64,000 bases of DNA from Prochlorococcus sp. scB243_495L20 (GTDB lineage Bacteria > Cyanobacteriota > Cyanobacteriia > PCC-6307 > Cyanobiaceae), in contig JFLX01000106.1 in the NCBI GenBank assembly GCA_000634215.1, forward strand, positions 95,515 to 159,514, in the 5' to 3' direction. A program made the position numbers and the translations under genes. The notes under the pieces are model-generated. The model was given only the letters and a program-made list of their open reading frames with translations. It searched no databases and had not been told where the DNA came from. Positions 34,831 to 45,333 of the stretch are shown one piece after another. Each line of letters starts with the position of its first letter. Positions within the stretch are counted from its first letter, which is position 1.

Positions 34831-35751
34831 TTACGAAAGCAAAGAGTATAGAAGGGCTTGTTGTACATGCATTCTATTTTCAGCCTGGTCGAATATTCGA
34901 CTATTTTTACTTTCTATAACTTCATCACAAATCTCTTTACCTCTATAAGCTGGAAGACAATGCAAAACTATTACATCCTTACTCGCTTTATTTATTAAAT
35001 CAGTATTAATTGTGAATCCACTGAAAAATTTATCTTTATCTTCCTTATTATTTTCTTCACCCATTGAAGACCAGACATCAGTGTATAGAACATTAGCACC
35101 ATTTACGGCATCATCCAAATCATCAGTAATTTTTATATTTTTCCCATTTATTTCATTTGCTTTTTGAAGTATTGAAGATTTAGGTTCAAATCCTTTTGGA
35201 CAGGCGATACAAACTTCTACGCCTAATATTGATCCACATAATATAAGAGAGTGAGCAACATTATTCCCGTCCCCAATAAAAGTTAATTTTATATTATTAA
35301 AATCTTCAAATTCCTCTTTAATTGTAAGAAAGTCAGCAAGCGCCTGACAAGGATGTTCCAAGTCAGTTAGTGCGTTTATGATTGGCTTGGAAGACCATTT
35401 TGCATAATCTTCTAAATCAGAATGATTAAAAGTCCTAATAGCAAGTACATCACAATATCTGCTTAGAACTCTTGCTGTATCTTTAATAGTTTCACCCCTG
35501 CCAATCTGAGATGTTTTTGGGTCTAAATCAACTGTTGAACAACCTAGTCTTGACATAGCGACCTGAAAACTTACTCTCGTTCGTGTAGAAGATTTATTAA
35601 AGATCAAGCCAAGAACTTTATTTTTTAAATCAATATCAAGAGAATTATTTTTAAATAATTTAGCTAAACCTAAAATATTAATTATTTCTTCCCTGGTAAG
35701 ATCCGAACTAGATAAGAAATCTTTATTAGTAAGTTTTTTGGGAACTAACAT
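34831..35751 (-). CDS. argF: Ornithine carbamoyltransferase
   Basis: Makes citrulline from ornithine and carbamoyl phosphate in arginine biosynthesis. It has 306 residues, the standard length. Visible signatures are FNKSSTRTRVSFQVAM (the STRTR carbamoyl-phosphate loop at about residues 54-58), EHPCQALADFLT, FIGDGNNVAHSLI, YTDVWSSMGEE (ornithine-binding SMG loop) and HCLPAYRGKEI. It lies downstream of ftsH on the same strand with a gap of 22 bp. The argF-ftsH arrangement is typical of this chromosome core in picocyanobacteria. Confidence 0.97.
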   Translation of the reverse strand: MLVPKKLTNKDFLSSSDLTREEIINILGLAKLFKNNSLDIDLKNKVLGLIFNKSSTRTRVSFQVAMSRLGCSTVDLDPKTSQIGRGETIKDTARVLSRYCDVLAIRTFNHSDLEDYAKWSSKPIINALTDLEHPCQALADFLTIKEEFEDFNNIKLTFIGDGNNVAHSLILCGSILGVEVCIACPKGFEPKSSILQKANEINGKNIKITDDLDDAVNGANVLYTDVWSSMGEENNKEDKDKFFSGFTINTDLINKASKDVIVLHCLPAYRGKEICDEVIESKNSRIFDQAENRMHVQQALLYSLLS

Positions 35752-35773
35752 TAAATCCTTTTAATAGATAATT

Positions 35774-37636
35774 CTAAGCAGGCATCTTTGATTCGGACAA
35801 CAATGATTTCAAATCTTCTCCTTCAATCACTTCTTCTTGGAGAATTTTTTGGGAAATCGATTCAAGAAGAGATAAATTGTTCCTTAAGATTTTAAGTGCA
35901 GTTTCATGCGCATCATCGACCAAATCTCTAACCTCTTTATCTATTGCTTGAGCAGTGGCATCACTAACTGATCTTCTAGGATTGTTTCCATTTCCTAAAA
36001 ACTGACCGCCACCTTGTTTGTCGTAAGCAAGGGGACCAAGAATGTCACTCATACCGAAGGTACCAACCATTTGTTCTGCTATATCTGTTGCCCTTTGTAA
36101 ATCATTTGAAGCTCCAGTAGTAATTTTTCCAAATACAACCTCTTCGGCAGACCTTCCTCCAAGAAGCGTTGCTATTTGACCTTTAAGTTCCTCTTTGGAG
36201 TTCAAAAATCTTTCTTCAGTTGGCAATTGAAGAGTATAACCTAGAGCACTCATTCCTCTGGGTACAATAGAGATCTTTGCAACTTTGGAACCTCCTGGCA
36301 TAAGATGACCTACTATTGCATGACCAACTTCGTGATAAGCAACAACTTTCTTTTCATCATCTTGTAGAACACGACTCTTCTTTTCCAAACCAGCCACCAC
36401 TCTTTCTATAGCTTCACTCAAGTCTTGTTGCTCTACACTTTTTCTTTTAGCCCTGGCTGCAAGCAAAGCAGCTTCATTTACCATGTTAGCTAAATCAGCC
36501 CCGGCGAATCCACTAGTAGCTTGAGCAATAGAATCTAAATCTATTGAATCTGCAAGTTTAACTTTTTTTGTATAGATCTCTAAAATAGTTTTTCTACCTG
36601 ATAAATCAGGTCGATCTACTAAAACTTGTCTGTCAAATCTTCCAGGTCTCAAAAGTGCGGCATCAAGCACTTCTGGCTGGTTCGTAGCAGCAAGAACTAT
36701 AACAGGCTTATCAGTTGATGCAAATCCATCCATTTCGGTAAGAAGTTGATTTAAAGTTTGTTCCCTCTCATCATTGCCACCAACTACTCCCATTGAACCT
36801 GAACGGCTTTTACCAATAGCATCTAATTCATCAATAAAAATAATGCAAGGAGCCTTTTTCTTGGCTTGTTCAAATAAATCCCTAACTCTTGCTGCACCTG
36901 CGCCCACAAAAAGTTCTACAAATTCAGAGCCTGAAATAATAAAGAAAGGAACTTCTGCTTCACCCGCAACAGCTTTTGAAAGAAGAGTTTTTCCTGTTCC
37001 AGGGGGTCCTACGAGAAGAACTCCTTTAGGTATTCGGGCTCCAATGTCGGTATATCTCTCAGGTTTTTTTAAAAAATCAACTATTTCTGTTAATTCGTCT
37101 TTAGCTTCATCAACCCCTGCGACATCTGCAAATGTTACCTTTGATTCATCATCTGGTACATAAACTTTAGCTTTACTTTTAGTAAAACTTAAAGCTCCTT
37201 GAGCACCACCGCCTCCCATACTTCTTCTAGCAAAAAATTGCAGAACAAGTATAAAAATCAAAGGAGGAACAACCCAACTTAGTAAAGTTGAGAAGAAATT
37301 AGGTTTTTTGGGAGGAGCTGCAGCGAATTCAACACCTTTATTCTCTAACCTTTGTGGAAGATCCATATCAAAAATTGGAGTTGTTGCTAATACAGAAGGG
37401 GCTCCTTCTTCAGCTCCATTTAACTCATACCTAATTTGCTCTTGAGTGATATATGCACGCTTAACCTCCCCATCATTAACCTGATCTATAAATAAAGAAT
37501 AAGGAACCCTAGGGATTTGCATATTTTGATTAGGGAAAAGGCTACTAAATAGAAGTAATGCCCCAACTCCTATCAAAATGATATTTACGATTCCAAATCT
37601 TCTATTAGGTTGATTATCGTCTTGTCTTATTGGCAT
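35774..37636 (-). CDS. ftsH: ATP-dependent zinc metalloprotease FtsH
   Basis: A membrane-anchored AAA+ protease for quality control of membrane proteins, in cyanobacteria notably of thylakoid proteins. 620 residues. Two N-terminal helices (about residues 15-33 and 118-136) flank a lumenal/periplasmic domain. The AAA domain has Walker A GPPGTGKT, Walker [12 protein letters not shown], the pore loop near [13 protein letters not shown], and the second region of homology with [21 protein letters not shown]. The protease has HEVGH zinc ligands and the third ligand in [18 protein letters not shown]. It is encoded between ribD and argF. Which of the several cyanobacterial FtsH paralogues it is cannot be said for sure. 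Confidence 0.97.
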   Translation of the reverse strand: MPIRQDDNQPNRRFGIVNIILIGVGALLLFSSLFPNQNMQIPRVPYSLFIDQVNDGEVKRAYITQEQIRYELNGAEEGAPSVLATTPIFDMDLPQRLENKGVEFAAAPPKKPNFFSTLLSWVVPPLIFILVLQFFARRSMGGGGAQGALSFTKSKAKVYVPDDESKVTFADVAGVDEAKDELTEIVDFLKKPERYTDIGARIPKGVLLVGPPGTGKTLLSKAVAGEAEVPFFIISGSEFVELFVGAGAARVRDLFEQAKKKAPCIIFIDELDAIGKSRSGSMGVVGGNDEREQTLNQLLTEMDGFASTDKPVIVLAATNQPEVLDAALLRPGRFDRQVLVDRPDLSGRKTILEIYTKKVKLADSIDLDSIAQATSGFAGADLANMVNEAALLAARAKRKSVEQQDLSEAIERVVAGLEKKSRVLQDDEKKVVAYHEVGHAIVGHLMPGGSKVAKISIVPRGMSALGYTLQLPTEERFLNSKEELKGQIATLLGGRSAEEVVFGKITTGASNDLQRATDIAEQMVGTFGMSDILGPLAYDKQGGGQFLGNGNNPRRSVSDATAQAIDKEVRDLVDDAHETALKILRNNLSLLESISQKILQEEVIEGEDLKSLLSESKMPA

Positions 37637-37702
37637 AGTTGTGAACTATTTTGAACTTATTATAAACTAAACGAAGAGTTTCCGTATCTGTATTGTTTTT
37701 TT

Positions 37703-37732
37703 TGGGTAAGAACCGTACGGTACTTTGACCCA
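37703..37732. repeat. Imperfect 30-bp palindrome between ribD and ftsH
   Basis: Core ACCGTACGGT (37712-37721) is a perfect 10-bp palindrome. AAG on the left pairs with CTT on the right, and TGGGT (37703-37707) with ACCCA (37728-37732), leaving small mismatches. It lies in the ribD-ftsH gap, upstream of ftsH and downstream of ribD, both on the minus strand. GC is far above the surrounding DNA. A protein-binding operator for ftsH or a transcript hairpin are both possible; no T-run follows within a few bases on the minus strand. Confidence 0.55.
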
Positions 37733-37750
37733 TAAAAGTTAGTTTAAAAA

Positions 37751-38851
37751 TTAATTTTTAAATGAACTCTTAACGCATATATCATTACCAATCAAACTAA
37801 ATTTGAAATCATTTAAATTTATAATTTCATCCATTTCTTTAAAATTAAAATCACCAAAGGGATTCATACTATTTTCTCCACCTAAAATTTTTGGACCAAT
37901 AAAAGTAATAATTTCTTGAATACAATTAGATTTGATAGCGGCGGTGGCTAAGCTGGGGCCACATTCCCAAAGAACTTTATTACATCCTCTTTTAGCGAGT
38001 ATTTTTGAAATCAACTCTGGATTATCTGATGATACCTTTTCAACCTCTACATATTTCGGTATTCTTTTGAGGTGGTTTTCGTTTGCTGAAGAAGAATCAT
38101 AGATAACTAAAGTTTTTGCCTCATTACAATTCCAAAGGTTAGATTCTAAAGGCAAATCTAAACTTTTTGTGAAAACTACTCGCAAAGGCTCAGGATTTTT
38201 TGAACCTCTAGTGGTCAAAAATGGGTTGTCTCTTCTAAGTGTGTTTCCGCCTATAATTATCGCATCAAATTCTGCCCTAAAAGAGTGAACTAACGACCTT
38301 GATCTTTCGTTAGTAATCCATTTACTTTTTCCATTTTTTAGAGCTATTCTTCCATCAATACTCATTGCCCATTTAAGTACCCCAAATGCCTTTTGTGTAA
38401 TATTCTTATGAATAAAAGCCTTATTTAAATCTAAAGATTCTTTTTTGCATAATCCTAAATGAACTTGTATTCCAGCCTCTTTTAGCAGCTTGATACCTTT
38501 ACCAGAGACTCTTTTATCAGGATCTTCAATAGATATATATACCTTTTTTATTCCAGATGATATTACCTTATCTACACATGGAGGTGTTTTACCTTGATGG
38601 CAACAAGGTTCAAGATTCACATACATTGTTCCACCTTTAGCATCCTTTTTTAAGTTATTAAAAGCCATTGCCTCTGCGTGAGGCATACCTGCCTTGAAGT
38701 GAAATCCTTCTGCAATAAGTTTTCCTTTCTTATCTAGTATCACCGCTCCCACCTTAGGGTTAGGACTCGTTGTATTTTTGCCTAAAGAAGCCAAAAAAAT
38801 TGCTCTTTTCATCCATTTTGTATTGCTTACATTTTTTTCAGACATCTCCAA
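37751..38851 (-). CDS. ribD: Bifunctional riboflavin deaminase/reductase
   Basis: Carries out two steps of riboflavin synthesis: deamination of the 2,5-diaminopyrimidine ribosylamino phosphate and NADPH reduction of the ribosyl chain. The N-terminal cytidine-deaminase-like domain has KVGAVILD, zinc motif HAEAMAF, and PCCHQGKTPPC. The C-terminal reductase domain (from about residue 155) has FGVLKWAMSIDGRIAL, WITNERSRSLVH, DAIIIGGNTLRRDNPFLT and VLWECGPSLATA. 366 residues. The first ATG gives MEMSEKN, and the second, two codons on, may be used instead. It is transcribed with the DUF3122 gene upstream. Confidence 0.95.
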   Translation of the reverse strand: MEMSEKNVSNTKWMKRAIFLASLGKNTTSPNPKVGAVILDKKGKLIAEGFHFKAGMPHAEAMAFNNLKKDAKGGTMYVNLEPCCHQGKTPPCVDKVISSGIKKVYISIEDPDKRVSGKGIKLLKEAGIQVHLGLCKKESLDLNKAFIHKNITQKAFGVLKWAMSIDGRIALKNGKSKWITNERSRSLVHSFRAEFDAIIIGGNTLRRDNPFLTTRGSKNPEPLRVVFTKSLDLPLESNLWNCNEAKTLVIYDSSSANENHLKRIPKYVEVEKVSSDNPELISKILAKRGCNKVLWECGPSLATAAIKSNCIQEIITFIGPKILGGENSMNPFGDFNFKEMDEIINLNDFKFSLIGNDICVKSSFKN

Positions 38852-38860
38852 AAATTAAAT

Positions 38861-39361
38861 TCAGTTTATTGATCTCCACTCTTTCACGACGAAGGGAGGA
38901 ACAGGTAACTCAGAAAAAACTCCTGACAAAGATAATCTTAATGGTCTATTTTTATCTAAATTTTTAATCAATTCATCAAGATCGAATTCTGCAGCAGCTT
39001 GTCTTCCATCATTTGCTAATTCCACATTAAGTAGTGTTTTATCATCTAAAAGCCACTGTTTTCTTCCTGATTCAACACTCAAATCAGTCGGATGATCAAT
39101 TCTAAGATTTCCTGGATATCCTATTACTCTCAAGATCAATTTATCTTCAAAAAGAGGAGATTTATAAGCTACTAATTGCCAAGTTTCAAAGTCCAAGTCT
39201 CTTAAAAACTCACTGCTAGCATTTATTAATTCTCCATTTATTTCTGTTTCTGCAACTTCTGCAGATACTTTTAATGGGTTAAAAATAAGGGATAGTAGTA
39301 AAAGTAAAGGTAATATTCCTTTCAAAAAAATATTTTTATTTGATTTTGTAATTTTCTTCAT
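38861..39361 (-). CDS. DUF3122 secreted cyanobacterial protein
   Basis: A 166-residue protein with a clear signal sequence (KGILPLLLLLSLIFNPLKVSAEV). The mature part contains LDFETWQLVAYKSP, LILRVIGYPGNLRIDHPTDL and NVELANDGRQAAAEFDLDEL. These fit the DUF3122 family of cyanobacterial exported proteins, whose function is unknown. It ends nine bases before ribD and its start overlaps the upstream small gene by 26 bp, so a three-gene transcript with ribD is likely. The protein is expected in the periplasm or thylakoid lumen. Confidence 0.75.
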   Translation of the reverse strand: MKKITKSNKNIFLKGILPLLLLLSLIFNPLKVSAEVAETEINGELINASSEFLRDLDFETWQLVAYKSPLFEDKLILRVIGYPGNLRIDHPTDLSVESGRKQWLLDDKTLLNVELANDGRQAAAEFDLDELIKNLDKNRPLRLSLSGVFSELPVPPFVVKEWRSIN

Positions 39362-39587
39362 TTTCAGAATCCATCATGGCATCAAGTGTTGTAGCTGTTC
39401 TAATAATAGCTTGATATCTTTTGATTATTTTACGATTTTTTTCTATAACTCGAGATAAATTTAAAGTGTCTTTTTCAGAATAGCTAGATGTTAAATCGTT
39501 AGAATCTTCTTCAATAAACTCAAATTCACTATCTTTATTTATTAGAGTTAACAACAAATCATGTAATCTCTTTCTCCTTTCAGACAA
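39336..39587 (-). CDS. Small conserved-type hypothetical protein
   Basis: An 83-residue soluble, charged protein. It begins MSERRKRLHDLLLTLINKDS and has acidic stretches (EFEFIEEDSND, DSENEENY) and a helical middle (LSRVIEKNRKIIKRYQAIIRTATTLDAMM). I do not recognise a family. Its 3' end overlaps the DUF3122 start by 26 bp and it is divergent from cobL across 80 bp. The codon use and coupling to DUF3122 support a real gene rather than a chance frame. Confidence 0.62.
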   Translation of the reverse strand: MSERRKRLHDLLLTLINKDSEFEFIEEDSNDLTSSYSEKDTLNLSRVIEKNRKIIKRYQAIIRTATTLDAMMDSENEENYKIK

Positions 39588-39669
39588 TTGATTTATTATG
39601 ATAACTCAAATAATAATAAGATAATTACATAAAACATTCAAACAAATTAATTCAATTTCATTAATATTG

Positions 39670-40950
39670 ATGACTGAAATTAATAGAAAAATTCATGTAA
39701 TTGGGATTAATTCTTATAAGTTTGGGGATCTACCTTTCAAATTGCAAAATCTATTTTTAGAAACAGAAAATATTGCAGTTCCAAATTCATATTTTGACGA
39801 AATTAAATCATGGATTAAAAATGGTTTAGAAAAAAAGAAATCATTTTTTTCTAGCAAAAGTAATAACGAACTTGTTAAATGGCTTAAATCTCAAAAATCT
39901 GATGTTATTTTAATTTCAAGAGGGGATCCACTTTGGTTTGGCATTGGGAGAATCTTACTAGAAAATTTTTCAAAAGATGAATTAAGTTTTTATCCTTCAA
40001 ATACTTGCATTCAATTAGCATTTAGTAAATTAAAAATCCCATGGCAAGATACTGTGAATTTGAGTATTCACGGCAGAGATTCTGCTAGGTTAGTTGAGGC
40101 CCTAAAAACAAGGCCTTCTAGTTTGGCTATTATTACAGATACAAATAACAATAGTTTAGAAATAATTCAAAAAAATTTATCAGAATTGAAACTTATTGAC
40201 TTTTATGATTTTTGGCTCTGTGAAGAGATAGGTTTTGATAATGAAAATATAAGAAAATTAAACCTTAAAGAGCCATTACCCTCTGACATATCAAGTTTAA
40301 ATATTGCTGTTCTTGTAAAAGCAAAGAAAAATTTCCCAAAAAATAATCTCCCCCTTTTCGGAATTAGTGACAATATTTTTAAAACTTTTGATGATAGACC
40401 AAATTTATTTACTAAAAGGGAGGTTCGCATTCAAATCTTAGCTGATCTTGAGCTCCCCAAAAATGGTGTTATCTGGGACATCGGAGCAGGTTGTGGCTCA
40501 ATTGGTTTAGAGGCATTAAAATTAAGACCTAATTTAGATTTACTTTGTATTGATAAAAGGATTGGATCAAAGGCATTAATACTAGAAAACTCAAAAAGAT
40601 TAGGCGTTAAACCAAAATTTATTTTTGAGGAAGACATAAATAAAGCCTTGAATATGAAAAATTTAAGTTCTTTTAAAAAACCTAATAGATTAGTAATTGG
40701 AGGATGTAATAAAAAGACTAAACTTCAAATTATTAATACCCTGGCTCAGGTGATGAGAATTGGAGATATTATCGTTATCCCAATAATTGACATTCAAACT
40801 ATTAAAGAGTTAAAAAAGGGATTAGAAAATAAAAATTTCAAAACAAATTTAAATTTAATTCAAACATATAAAAGTTTAAGTATCGCTGAGGGAATGAGAT
40901 TAGAACCAAATAATCCTATTTTTTTATTAAAAGGGAAAAAATCAATTTAA
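39670..40950 (+). CDS. cobL: Precorrin-6Y/7 methyltransferase-decarboxylase, CbiE-CbiT fusion
   Basis: A cobalamin-pathway enzyme. The N-terminal half (CbiE, about residues 1-200) methylates C5, with ILISRGDPLWFGIGR as the tetrapyrrole-methylase GDP loop and FYPSNTCIQLAFSKLKIPWQD; the C-terminal half (CbiT, about 215-426) methylates C15 and decarboxylates, with VIWDIGAGCGSIGLEALKL as SAM loop and RLVIGGC. Prochlorococcus makes pseudocobalamin, so the gene fits. The ATG at 39670 is preferred over a TTG one codon upstream. 426 residues, as usual for the fused form. It converges with nadK (6 bp apart). Confidence 0.92.
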   Translation: MTEINRKIHVIGINSYKFGDLPFKLQNLFLETENIAVPNSYFDEIKSWIKNGLEKKKSFFSSKSNNELVKWLKSQKSDVILISRGDPLWFGIGRILLENFSKDELSFYPSNTCIQLAFSKLKIPWQDTVNLSIHGRDSARLVEALKTRPSSLAIITDTNNNSLEIIQKNLSELKLIDFYDFWLCEEIGFDNENIRKLNLKEPLPSDISSLNIAVLVKAKKNFPKNNLPLFGISDNIFKTFDDRPNLFTKREVRIQILADLELPKNGVIWDIGAGCGSIGLEALKLRPNLDLLCIDKRIGSKALILENSKRLGVKPKFIFEEDINKALNMKNLSSFKKPNRLVIGGCNKKTKLQIINTLAQVMRIGDIIVIPIIDIQTIKELKKGLENKNFKTNLNLIQTYKSLSIAEGMRLEPNNPIFLLKGKKSI

Positions 40951-40956
40951 ACAATT

Positions 40957-41865
40957 TTATTTGTTGGGTTTAGCCACATGAGGCAATCCCCAACCTAGTT
41001 TATTTCTTAAAACTTGGAAAAATTCATGGTCTTCAAGTCTAATAAACTTTACTGAATGTTTACTTTTTCTTATTAAAACCCTATCTTCTGGCCAAACATA
41101 ACAACCGGCATTACCGTCAACAACCATTACTAATCTTTCAGGAGTTGCGGGAAATACAGTTACTGGCTCTGAATCATTAAAAACCAATGCCCTAGATGCC
41201 AATGAATGTGGAGCAATTGGAGTTAATTGCACTACTGGACAATCAGGTGTAATTACTGGCCCTCCTGCACTTAGAGAATAAGCAGTAGATCCAGTTGGAG
41301 TAGATAAAATTACTCCATCAGCCGAAATATCCACAGGAGCATGACGCCCTATAGAAATCTCAAAATGACACATACTTGTAAGAGGTTCTCTATGGAGAGC
41401 CATCTCATTCAGGCAGAGAGATTCCCATCTCCTCTGATCATTCCTCATTACACTGATAATAAAGCAAGTTCTTTCTTCAATATCCCAATCTCCCGAAATG
41501 ATTTTATCTATTGCTTCATCAAGATTAGATAAATAAGCTTCCGCAAGAAAACCTAAATGTCCAGTATTTATAGTAAGGATTGGTATTTTTGCAGGCGCTG
41601 TTTGTCTTGCTGCAGAAAGCACGGTTCCATCTCCCCCAAGAACAATTGCAAATGCCATTGACGAGTCAAACCCCTCAGGAACACAATTCTTATATCCCAA
41701 AGGACGAACATGCTGATCAGGATTAGCGAATCCAACCATTCCACCAGAGCTGCTAACTCTTACAACTTCATAATTGGATTTTGCCAATTTTTTCTGAACA
41801 GAAATTGCAGTTTGAACAGCAAGTTCTTTCCCATCATTAACGATTAACCCTGCTTTACGTATCAA
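40957..41865 (-). CDS. nadK: NAD kinase
   Basis: Phosphorylates NAD+ to NADP+ with ATP or polyphosphate. The protein of 302 residues shows the family signature [14 protein letters not shown] (GGDG at about 80), TGHLGFLAE, the NE..LHRE segment ([15 protein letters not shown]), [22 protein letters not shown] and LTPIAPHSL. Cyanobacteria usually have two NAD kinases, so this is one of two expected. The start is TTG (41865), as no ATG stands ahead of the Rossmann-like RKAGLIV strand. It lies between cobL (convergent) and pheS in the same direction. Confidence 0.95.
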   Translation of the reverse strand: MIRKAGLIVNDGKELAVQTAISVQKKLAKSNYEVVRVSSSGGMVGFANPDQHVRPLGYKNCVPEGFDSSMAFAIVLGGDGTVLSAARQTAPAKIPILTINTGHLGFLAEAYLSNLDEAIDKIISGDWDIEERTCFIISVMRNDQRRWESLCLNEMALHREPLTSMCHFEISIGRHAPVDISADGVILSTPTGSTAYSLSAGGPVITPDCPVVQLTPIAPHSLASRALVFNDSEPVTVFPATPERLVMVVDGNAGCYVWPEDRVLIRKSKHSVKFIRLEDHEFFQVLRNKLGWGLPHVAKPNK

Positions 41866-41935
41866 TCAAACAATTAAAACTATGACTATCTTAGACTAAT
41901 TTGCTTGACAAGCCTAATTTAAAATTTTGATTTCA

Positions 41936-42943
41936 TTAAAACTGCTCTAAGAATCTAAGATCATTTGTATAAAATTTCCTAATGTCATCAATCTGATGTC
42001 TTACCATACAAAATCTTTCAACTCCTAATCCGGCTGCGAATCCAGTCCATTTCTCAGAATCTATTCCTAATTTTTCTAAAACTTTAGGGTCTACCATTCC
42101 GCAGCCCATTACTTCTAACCATTTACCTTTCCATTGAACATCTACTTCTGCCGAAGGTTCAGTAAACGGAAAATAGCTAGCTCTAAATCTTACAGGAATA
42201 TCTCCAAAAAAGGTCTTTAAAAATGTAAGAACTGTTCCTCTTAAATGACTAAAATTAATATCTTGATCGATACATAAAACCTCAACCTGGTTAAATACAG
42301 GGGAATGAGTAGCATCTACTGCATCTCTCCTATATACCCTCCCTGGGGCAATAATCCTAACTGGGGGAGGGTTTTTCTCTAGATATCTTATCTGAACTGG
42401 AGAAGTATGGGTCCTTAAAAGTCGATTTTCATCTAAATAGAAAGTATCCTGCATATCTCTTGCTGGATGATTTTTGGGTATATTTAGAGACTCAAAATTA
42501 TAAAAATCAGTTTCTATTTCAGGGCCACTTTCCACTGAGTAACCTAAACCACAAAAAATATCTATAATTTCATCTTGAGTGGAAATTAAAGGATGTTTAT
42601 TTCCTGGGGGAGTTCCAATTGAGGGGATAGTTACATCAATTTTTTCTTTTTTAATCTTTTTATCTAAGGCATCACTATTTAGTTTATTTTTTCTTTCATT
42701 AATTAATTCTTGCAAATTTATTTTTATTGAATTTGCCTTCTGGCCAACAATTGGTCTTTCAGTAGCAGACAATTGACCCATGGTTTTCAAGATAATTGAC
42801 AAATCACCTTTTTTTCCTAGCAAAGTAACTCTCAATTGATCCAGTTCTTCATGAGTATTAGATTTATCTATATTATTTTTTGCTGTTAGAGAAAGATTAT
42901 TTAGTTTTTCCTCAATTTGACTTAATGATTCAATTTGACTCAC
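41936..42943 (-). CDS. pheS: Phenylalanyl-tRNA synthetase alpha subunit
   Basis: Charges tRNA-Phe as alpha2beta2 with PheT, which is not in this window. The N-terminal coiled coil (residues about 1-90) binds tRNA. Class II motifs are seen: [44 protein letters not shown] (motif 2 region [20 protein letters not shown]) and [15 protein letters not shown], and motif 3 [16 protein letters not shown]. 335 residues, normal length. A divergent promoter region of 70 bp separates it from surE. Confidence 0.97.
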   Translation of the reverse strand: MSQIESLSQIEEKLNNLSLTAKNNIDKSNTHEELDQLRVTLLGKKGDLSIILKTMGQLSATERPIVGQKANSIKINLQELINERKNKLNSDALDKKIKKEKIDVTIPSIGTPPGNKHPLISTQDEIIDIFCGLGYSVESGPEIETDFYNFESLNIPKNHPARDMQDTFYLDENRLLRTHTSPVQIRYLEKNPPPVRIIAPGRVYRRDAVDATHSPVFNQVEVLCIDQDINFSHLRGTVLTFLKTFFGDIPVRFRASYFPFTEPSAEVDVQWKGKWLEVMGCGMVDPKVLEKLGIDSEKWTGFAAGLGVERFCMVRHQIDDIRKFYTNDLRFLEQF

Positions 42944-43011
42944 TGATATAGTAAAAATAAGTATTGCCTTATCTTACTTAAATATCGTCCATAAATAAAA
43001 TGTATTGATTA

Positions 43012-43821
43012 ATGAAACCGTTAAATATATTAATTAGCAATGATGACGGTGTTTTTGCGGCCGGGATAAGAGCTTTAGCAAAAGCAGCTCAAAAAAGAGG
43101 ACATAAAGTAAAAGTAGTATGTCCTGACCAAGAAAGATCAGCTACAGGTCATGGTCTTACTTTGCAATCTCCACTAAGAGTGGAAAGAGCAGACGAATTA
43201 TTTGGGGAAGGAATTGAAGCTTGGGGATGTTCTGGCACCCCCGCTGATTGCGTTAAATTAGCTCTATCTGAACTCTTGAATAATAAACCTGATCTAGTTC
43301 TATCAGGAATAAATCACGGGCCTAATTTAGGGACAGATATTTTTTGTTCAGGAACAGTCGCAGCAGCCATGGAAGGTACTTTAGAAAATGTTCCCTCTAT
43401 GGCAATAAGTGTTGCTAGTTTTAAATGGAAGAATTTTGAATTTGCTGGAGAAATTGCAATGAATATTGCTGAACAAGCAATTAACGATAGTTGGCCAGCT
43501 TCACTTCTCTTAAACTTGAATATACCCCCTTGCGGGAACAACAAAATAAAAGAATTATCCTGGACAAGATTATCAGTAAGAAAATATAAAAATCAATTTT
43601 CCAAAAGGGAGGACCCAAGGGGTGACGATTATTATTGGTTAGCAGGTGAGGTAGTTTTAGATCTTAAATCTAAAGGTTATGGTCCAAAAAACTGGCCAAG
43701 TGATGTATCTCAAATACAAGACAATAAAATATCAATTACACCTGTAGAACCAGATTTATTTTGGAGGGGTAACTTAGAAGACTTACCTAAAATTAATAAT
43801 TCATTTGTAAATTCTTCTTAA
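43012..43821 (+). CDS. surE: 5'-nucleotidase SurE
   Basis: A metal-dependent survival-protein phosphatase acting on nucleoside 5'- or 3'-monophosphates and polyphosphate. [16 protein letters not shown] at the N-terminus contains the metal-binding DD (residues 9-10), [16 protein letters not shown] the serine ligand, and [30 protein letters not shown] the Asn ligand and the active-site loop. 269 residues, normal length. Its last 21 bases overlap the convergent DUF3611 gene, which is unusually long for two core genes. Confidence 0.96.
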   Translation: MKPLNILISNDDGVFAAGIRALAKAAQKRGHKVKVVCPDQERSATGHGLTLQSPLRVERADELFGEGIEAWGCSGTPADCVKLALSELLNNKPDLVLSGINHGPNLGTDIFCSGTVAAAMEGTLENVPSMAISVASFKWKNFEFAGEIAMNIAEQAINDSWPASLLLNLNIPPCGNNKIKELSWTRLSVRKYKNQFSKREDPRGDDYYWLAGEVVLDLKSKGYGPKNWPSDVSQIQDNKISITPVEPDLFWRGNLEDLPKINNSFVNSS

Positions 43822-44334
43822 AAGCCATAAAGAAAGGCAAAGTCCAAAAAAATGAGCAGCAATTACTTGCGTGTTACTGAGAACTGATAATATTTCAAGT
43901 CCAGTAATTGGTATATCAGATGTTGCTGTTATCAATTGTCCAGTCGTTTGAGACGATGCTTGTATAAACAAAGCTCCCATAAGAGCTTGATATCCAATTA
44001 ATCCAAACAAAATCCCTAATAAATCAACTGTTAGACCTCTTTTTATCAACTTACTAGTTTGTCCTCTTGAGGGTCTCGCATTGCTAGCGATTGCTCTTCC
44101 TGTTCTTACTATTAACCAACCTTGCCAGAGACTAAAAAGTAGTAAAATCAAGGATATTGTTGTAAGTGACAAACCAGGTGATAAGCCAAGCTGGCCTTCG
44201 CTATTATTTACAACATTTGAAAAAAGCAAAACAGCTGCAACAACAACACCTAAAATGGATTGAAACCAAAAGCGTATCCATCCGATGCGCCGCATTCCAA
44301 ATGAAAGGGACTGAAAATCAATTTTGTCAGACAT
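43801..44334 (-). CDS. DUF3611 membrane protein
   Basis: A 177-residue integral-membrane protein with four predicted helices ([79 protein letters not shown]). [20 protein letters not shown] near the N-terminus and the [16 protein letters not shown] loop are typical of the DUF3611 family of cyanobacteria and chloroplasts. The function is unknown. It overlaps surE at its 3' end. Its 5' end is divergent from ribF across 68 bp. Confidence 0.82.
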   Translation of the reverse strand: MSDKIDFQSLSFGMRRIGWIRFWFQSILGVVVAAVLLFSNVVNNSEGQLGLSPGLSLTTISLILLLFSLWQGWLIVRTGRAIASNARPSRGQTSKLIKRGLTVDLLGILFGLIGYQALMGALFIQASSQTTGQLITATSDIPITGLEILSVLSNTQVIAAHFFGLCLSLWLLRRIYK

Positions 44335-44402
44335 TCATTTGATTGAATAAACTATAATCTATTCAAATTTGCCATCAAAATCATAAAATTGCACGTAATC
44401 TT

Positions 44403-45326
44403 TTGATCTCTTTAATATCGCCATCTGAAGTTAAGAATCCTACTTCAATCGCTATTGGAAGTTTTGATGGCCTACACGCTGGCCACAGACAATTAATAAA
44501 AAGTGTAGTTGAAGAAAATCAATATACCCCAACAATCGCGAGCTTTTGGCCTCATCCCAGAGAAGTTCTATACAAAGAAACGCGTCTTAGACTTGATCTC
44601 CCCTATGAAAAACTTCCTATTCTTGAAGATCTTGGGATTGAACAATTAGTTCTAATTCCTTTTGATAAGCAACTATCTAAATTAAGTGCAGAAAGATTCG
44701 TAAGAGATATTCTGATAAATCGATTGCAAGCAAAAAACATTTCAGTAGGTGCTAATTTTAAATTTGGTTTTCGAAGAAGTGGAGACATCAATACTATAAA
44801 GACTATAATTAAAAATACTGATATTAAACTAAAAATTACTCCAATTTTAGAAGACAAAGAAGGTAGAATCAGTAGCAGCAGAATTAGAGATTTATTAGAG
44901 AATAGTGATCTGAAAAATGCTTTCAAAATTCTTAATAGGCCTTATAGTTTTAATGGAAAGGTTGTTAAAGGTAAAGGGATTGGGAAAAGTATAGGATGGC
45001 CAACCGCAAATCTTGAAATAGATGGCAGAAAATTTTTACCTGGAGAAGGAGTGTACGCATCTTGGACAACCATAGAAAATTCCAACCAAAAAATCGAATC
45101 AGTTATGAATCTTGGCTCTCAACCAACAATCAATCCTTTATTGCCATCTGCAGTTGAAATTCATTTAATTGATAAAGATATCGATCTATATGGTTTAAAT
45201 CTATCTGTAGAACCAGTTGAAAAGCTTAGATCTCAAATCAAGTTCCAGAATACATATCAACTTTCTAATCAAATTAAAAAAGATAGAGATAATGCCCTAA
45301 GAATTTTTAAAAACTACAAAAAATAA
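44403..45326 (+). CDS. ribF: Riboflavin kinase/FAD synthetase
   Basis: Converts riboflavin to FMN and FAD. The N-terminal nucleotidyltransferase domain has IAIGSFDGLHAGHRQLI (HxGH-like motif), FWPHPREVLY, FVRDILINRLQAKNISVGANFKFGFRRSGD and the SSSRIRDLLE motif. The C-terminal riboflavin kinase domain begins near residue 180 with GKVVKGKGIGKSIGWPTANLE, then EGVYASWTTI and MNLGSQPTI. 307 residues, normal length. Starts at TTG; no ATG or GTG lies upstream in frame before the next stop region. It runs on to thiE after seven bases. Confidence 0.94.
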   Translation: MISLISPSEVKNPTSIAIGSFDGLHAGHRQLIKSVVEENQYTPTIASFWPHPREVLYKETRLRLDLPYEKLPILEDLGIEQLVLIPFDKQLSKLSAERFVRDILINRLQAKNISVGANFKFGFRRSGDINTIKTIIKNTDIKLKITPILEDKEGRISSSRIRDLLENSDLKNAFKILNRPYSFNGKVVKGKGIGKSIGWPTANLEIDGRKFLPGEGVYASWTTIENSNQKIESVMNLGSQPTINPLLPSAVEIHLIDKDIDLYGLNLSVEPVEKLRSQIKFQNTYQLSNQIKKDRDNALRIFKNYKK

Positions 45327-45333
45327 ATTACAA

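Noticed and set aside
36774..37163. 129-codon plus-strand frame opposite ftsH
   Set aside because: It is antisense to the conserved AAA domain; its Pro/Ser/Thr-rich content is a reverse reading of that gene.
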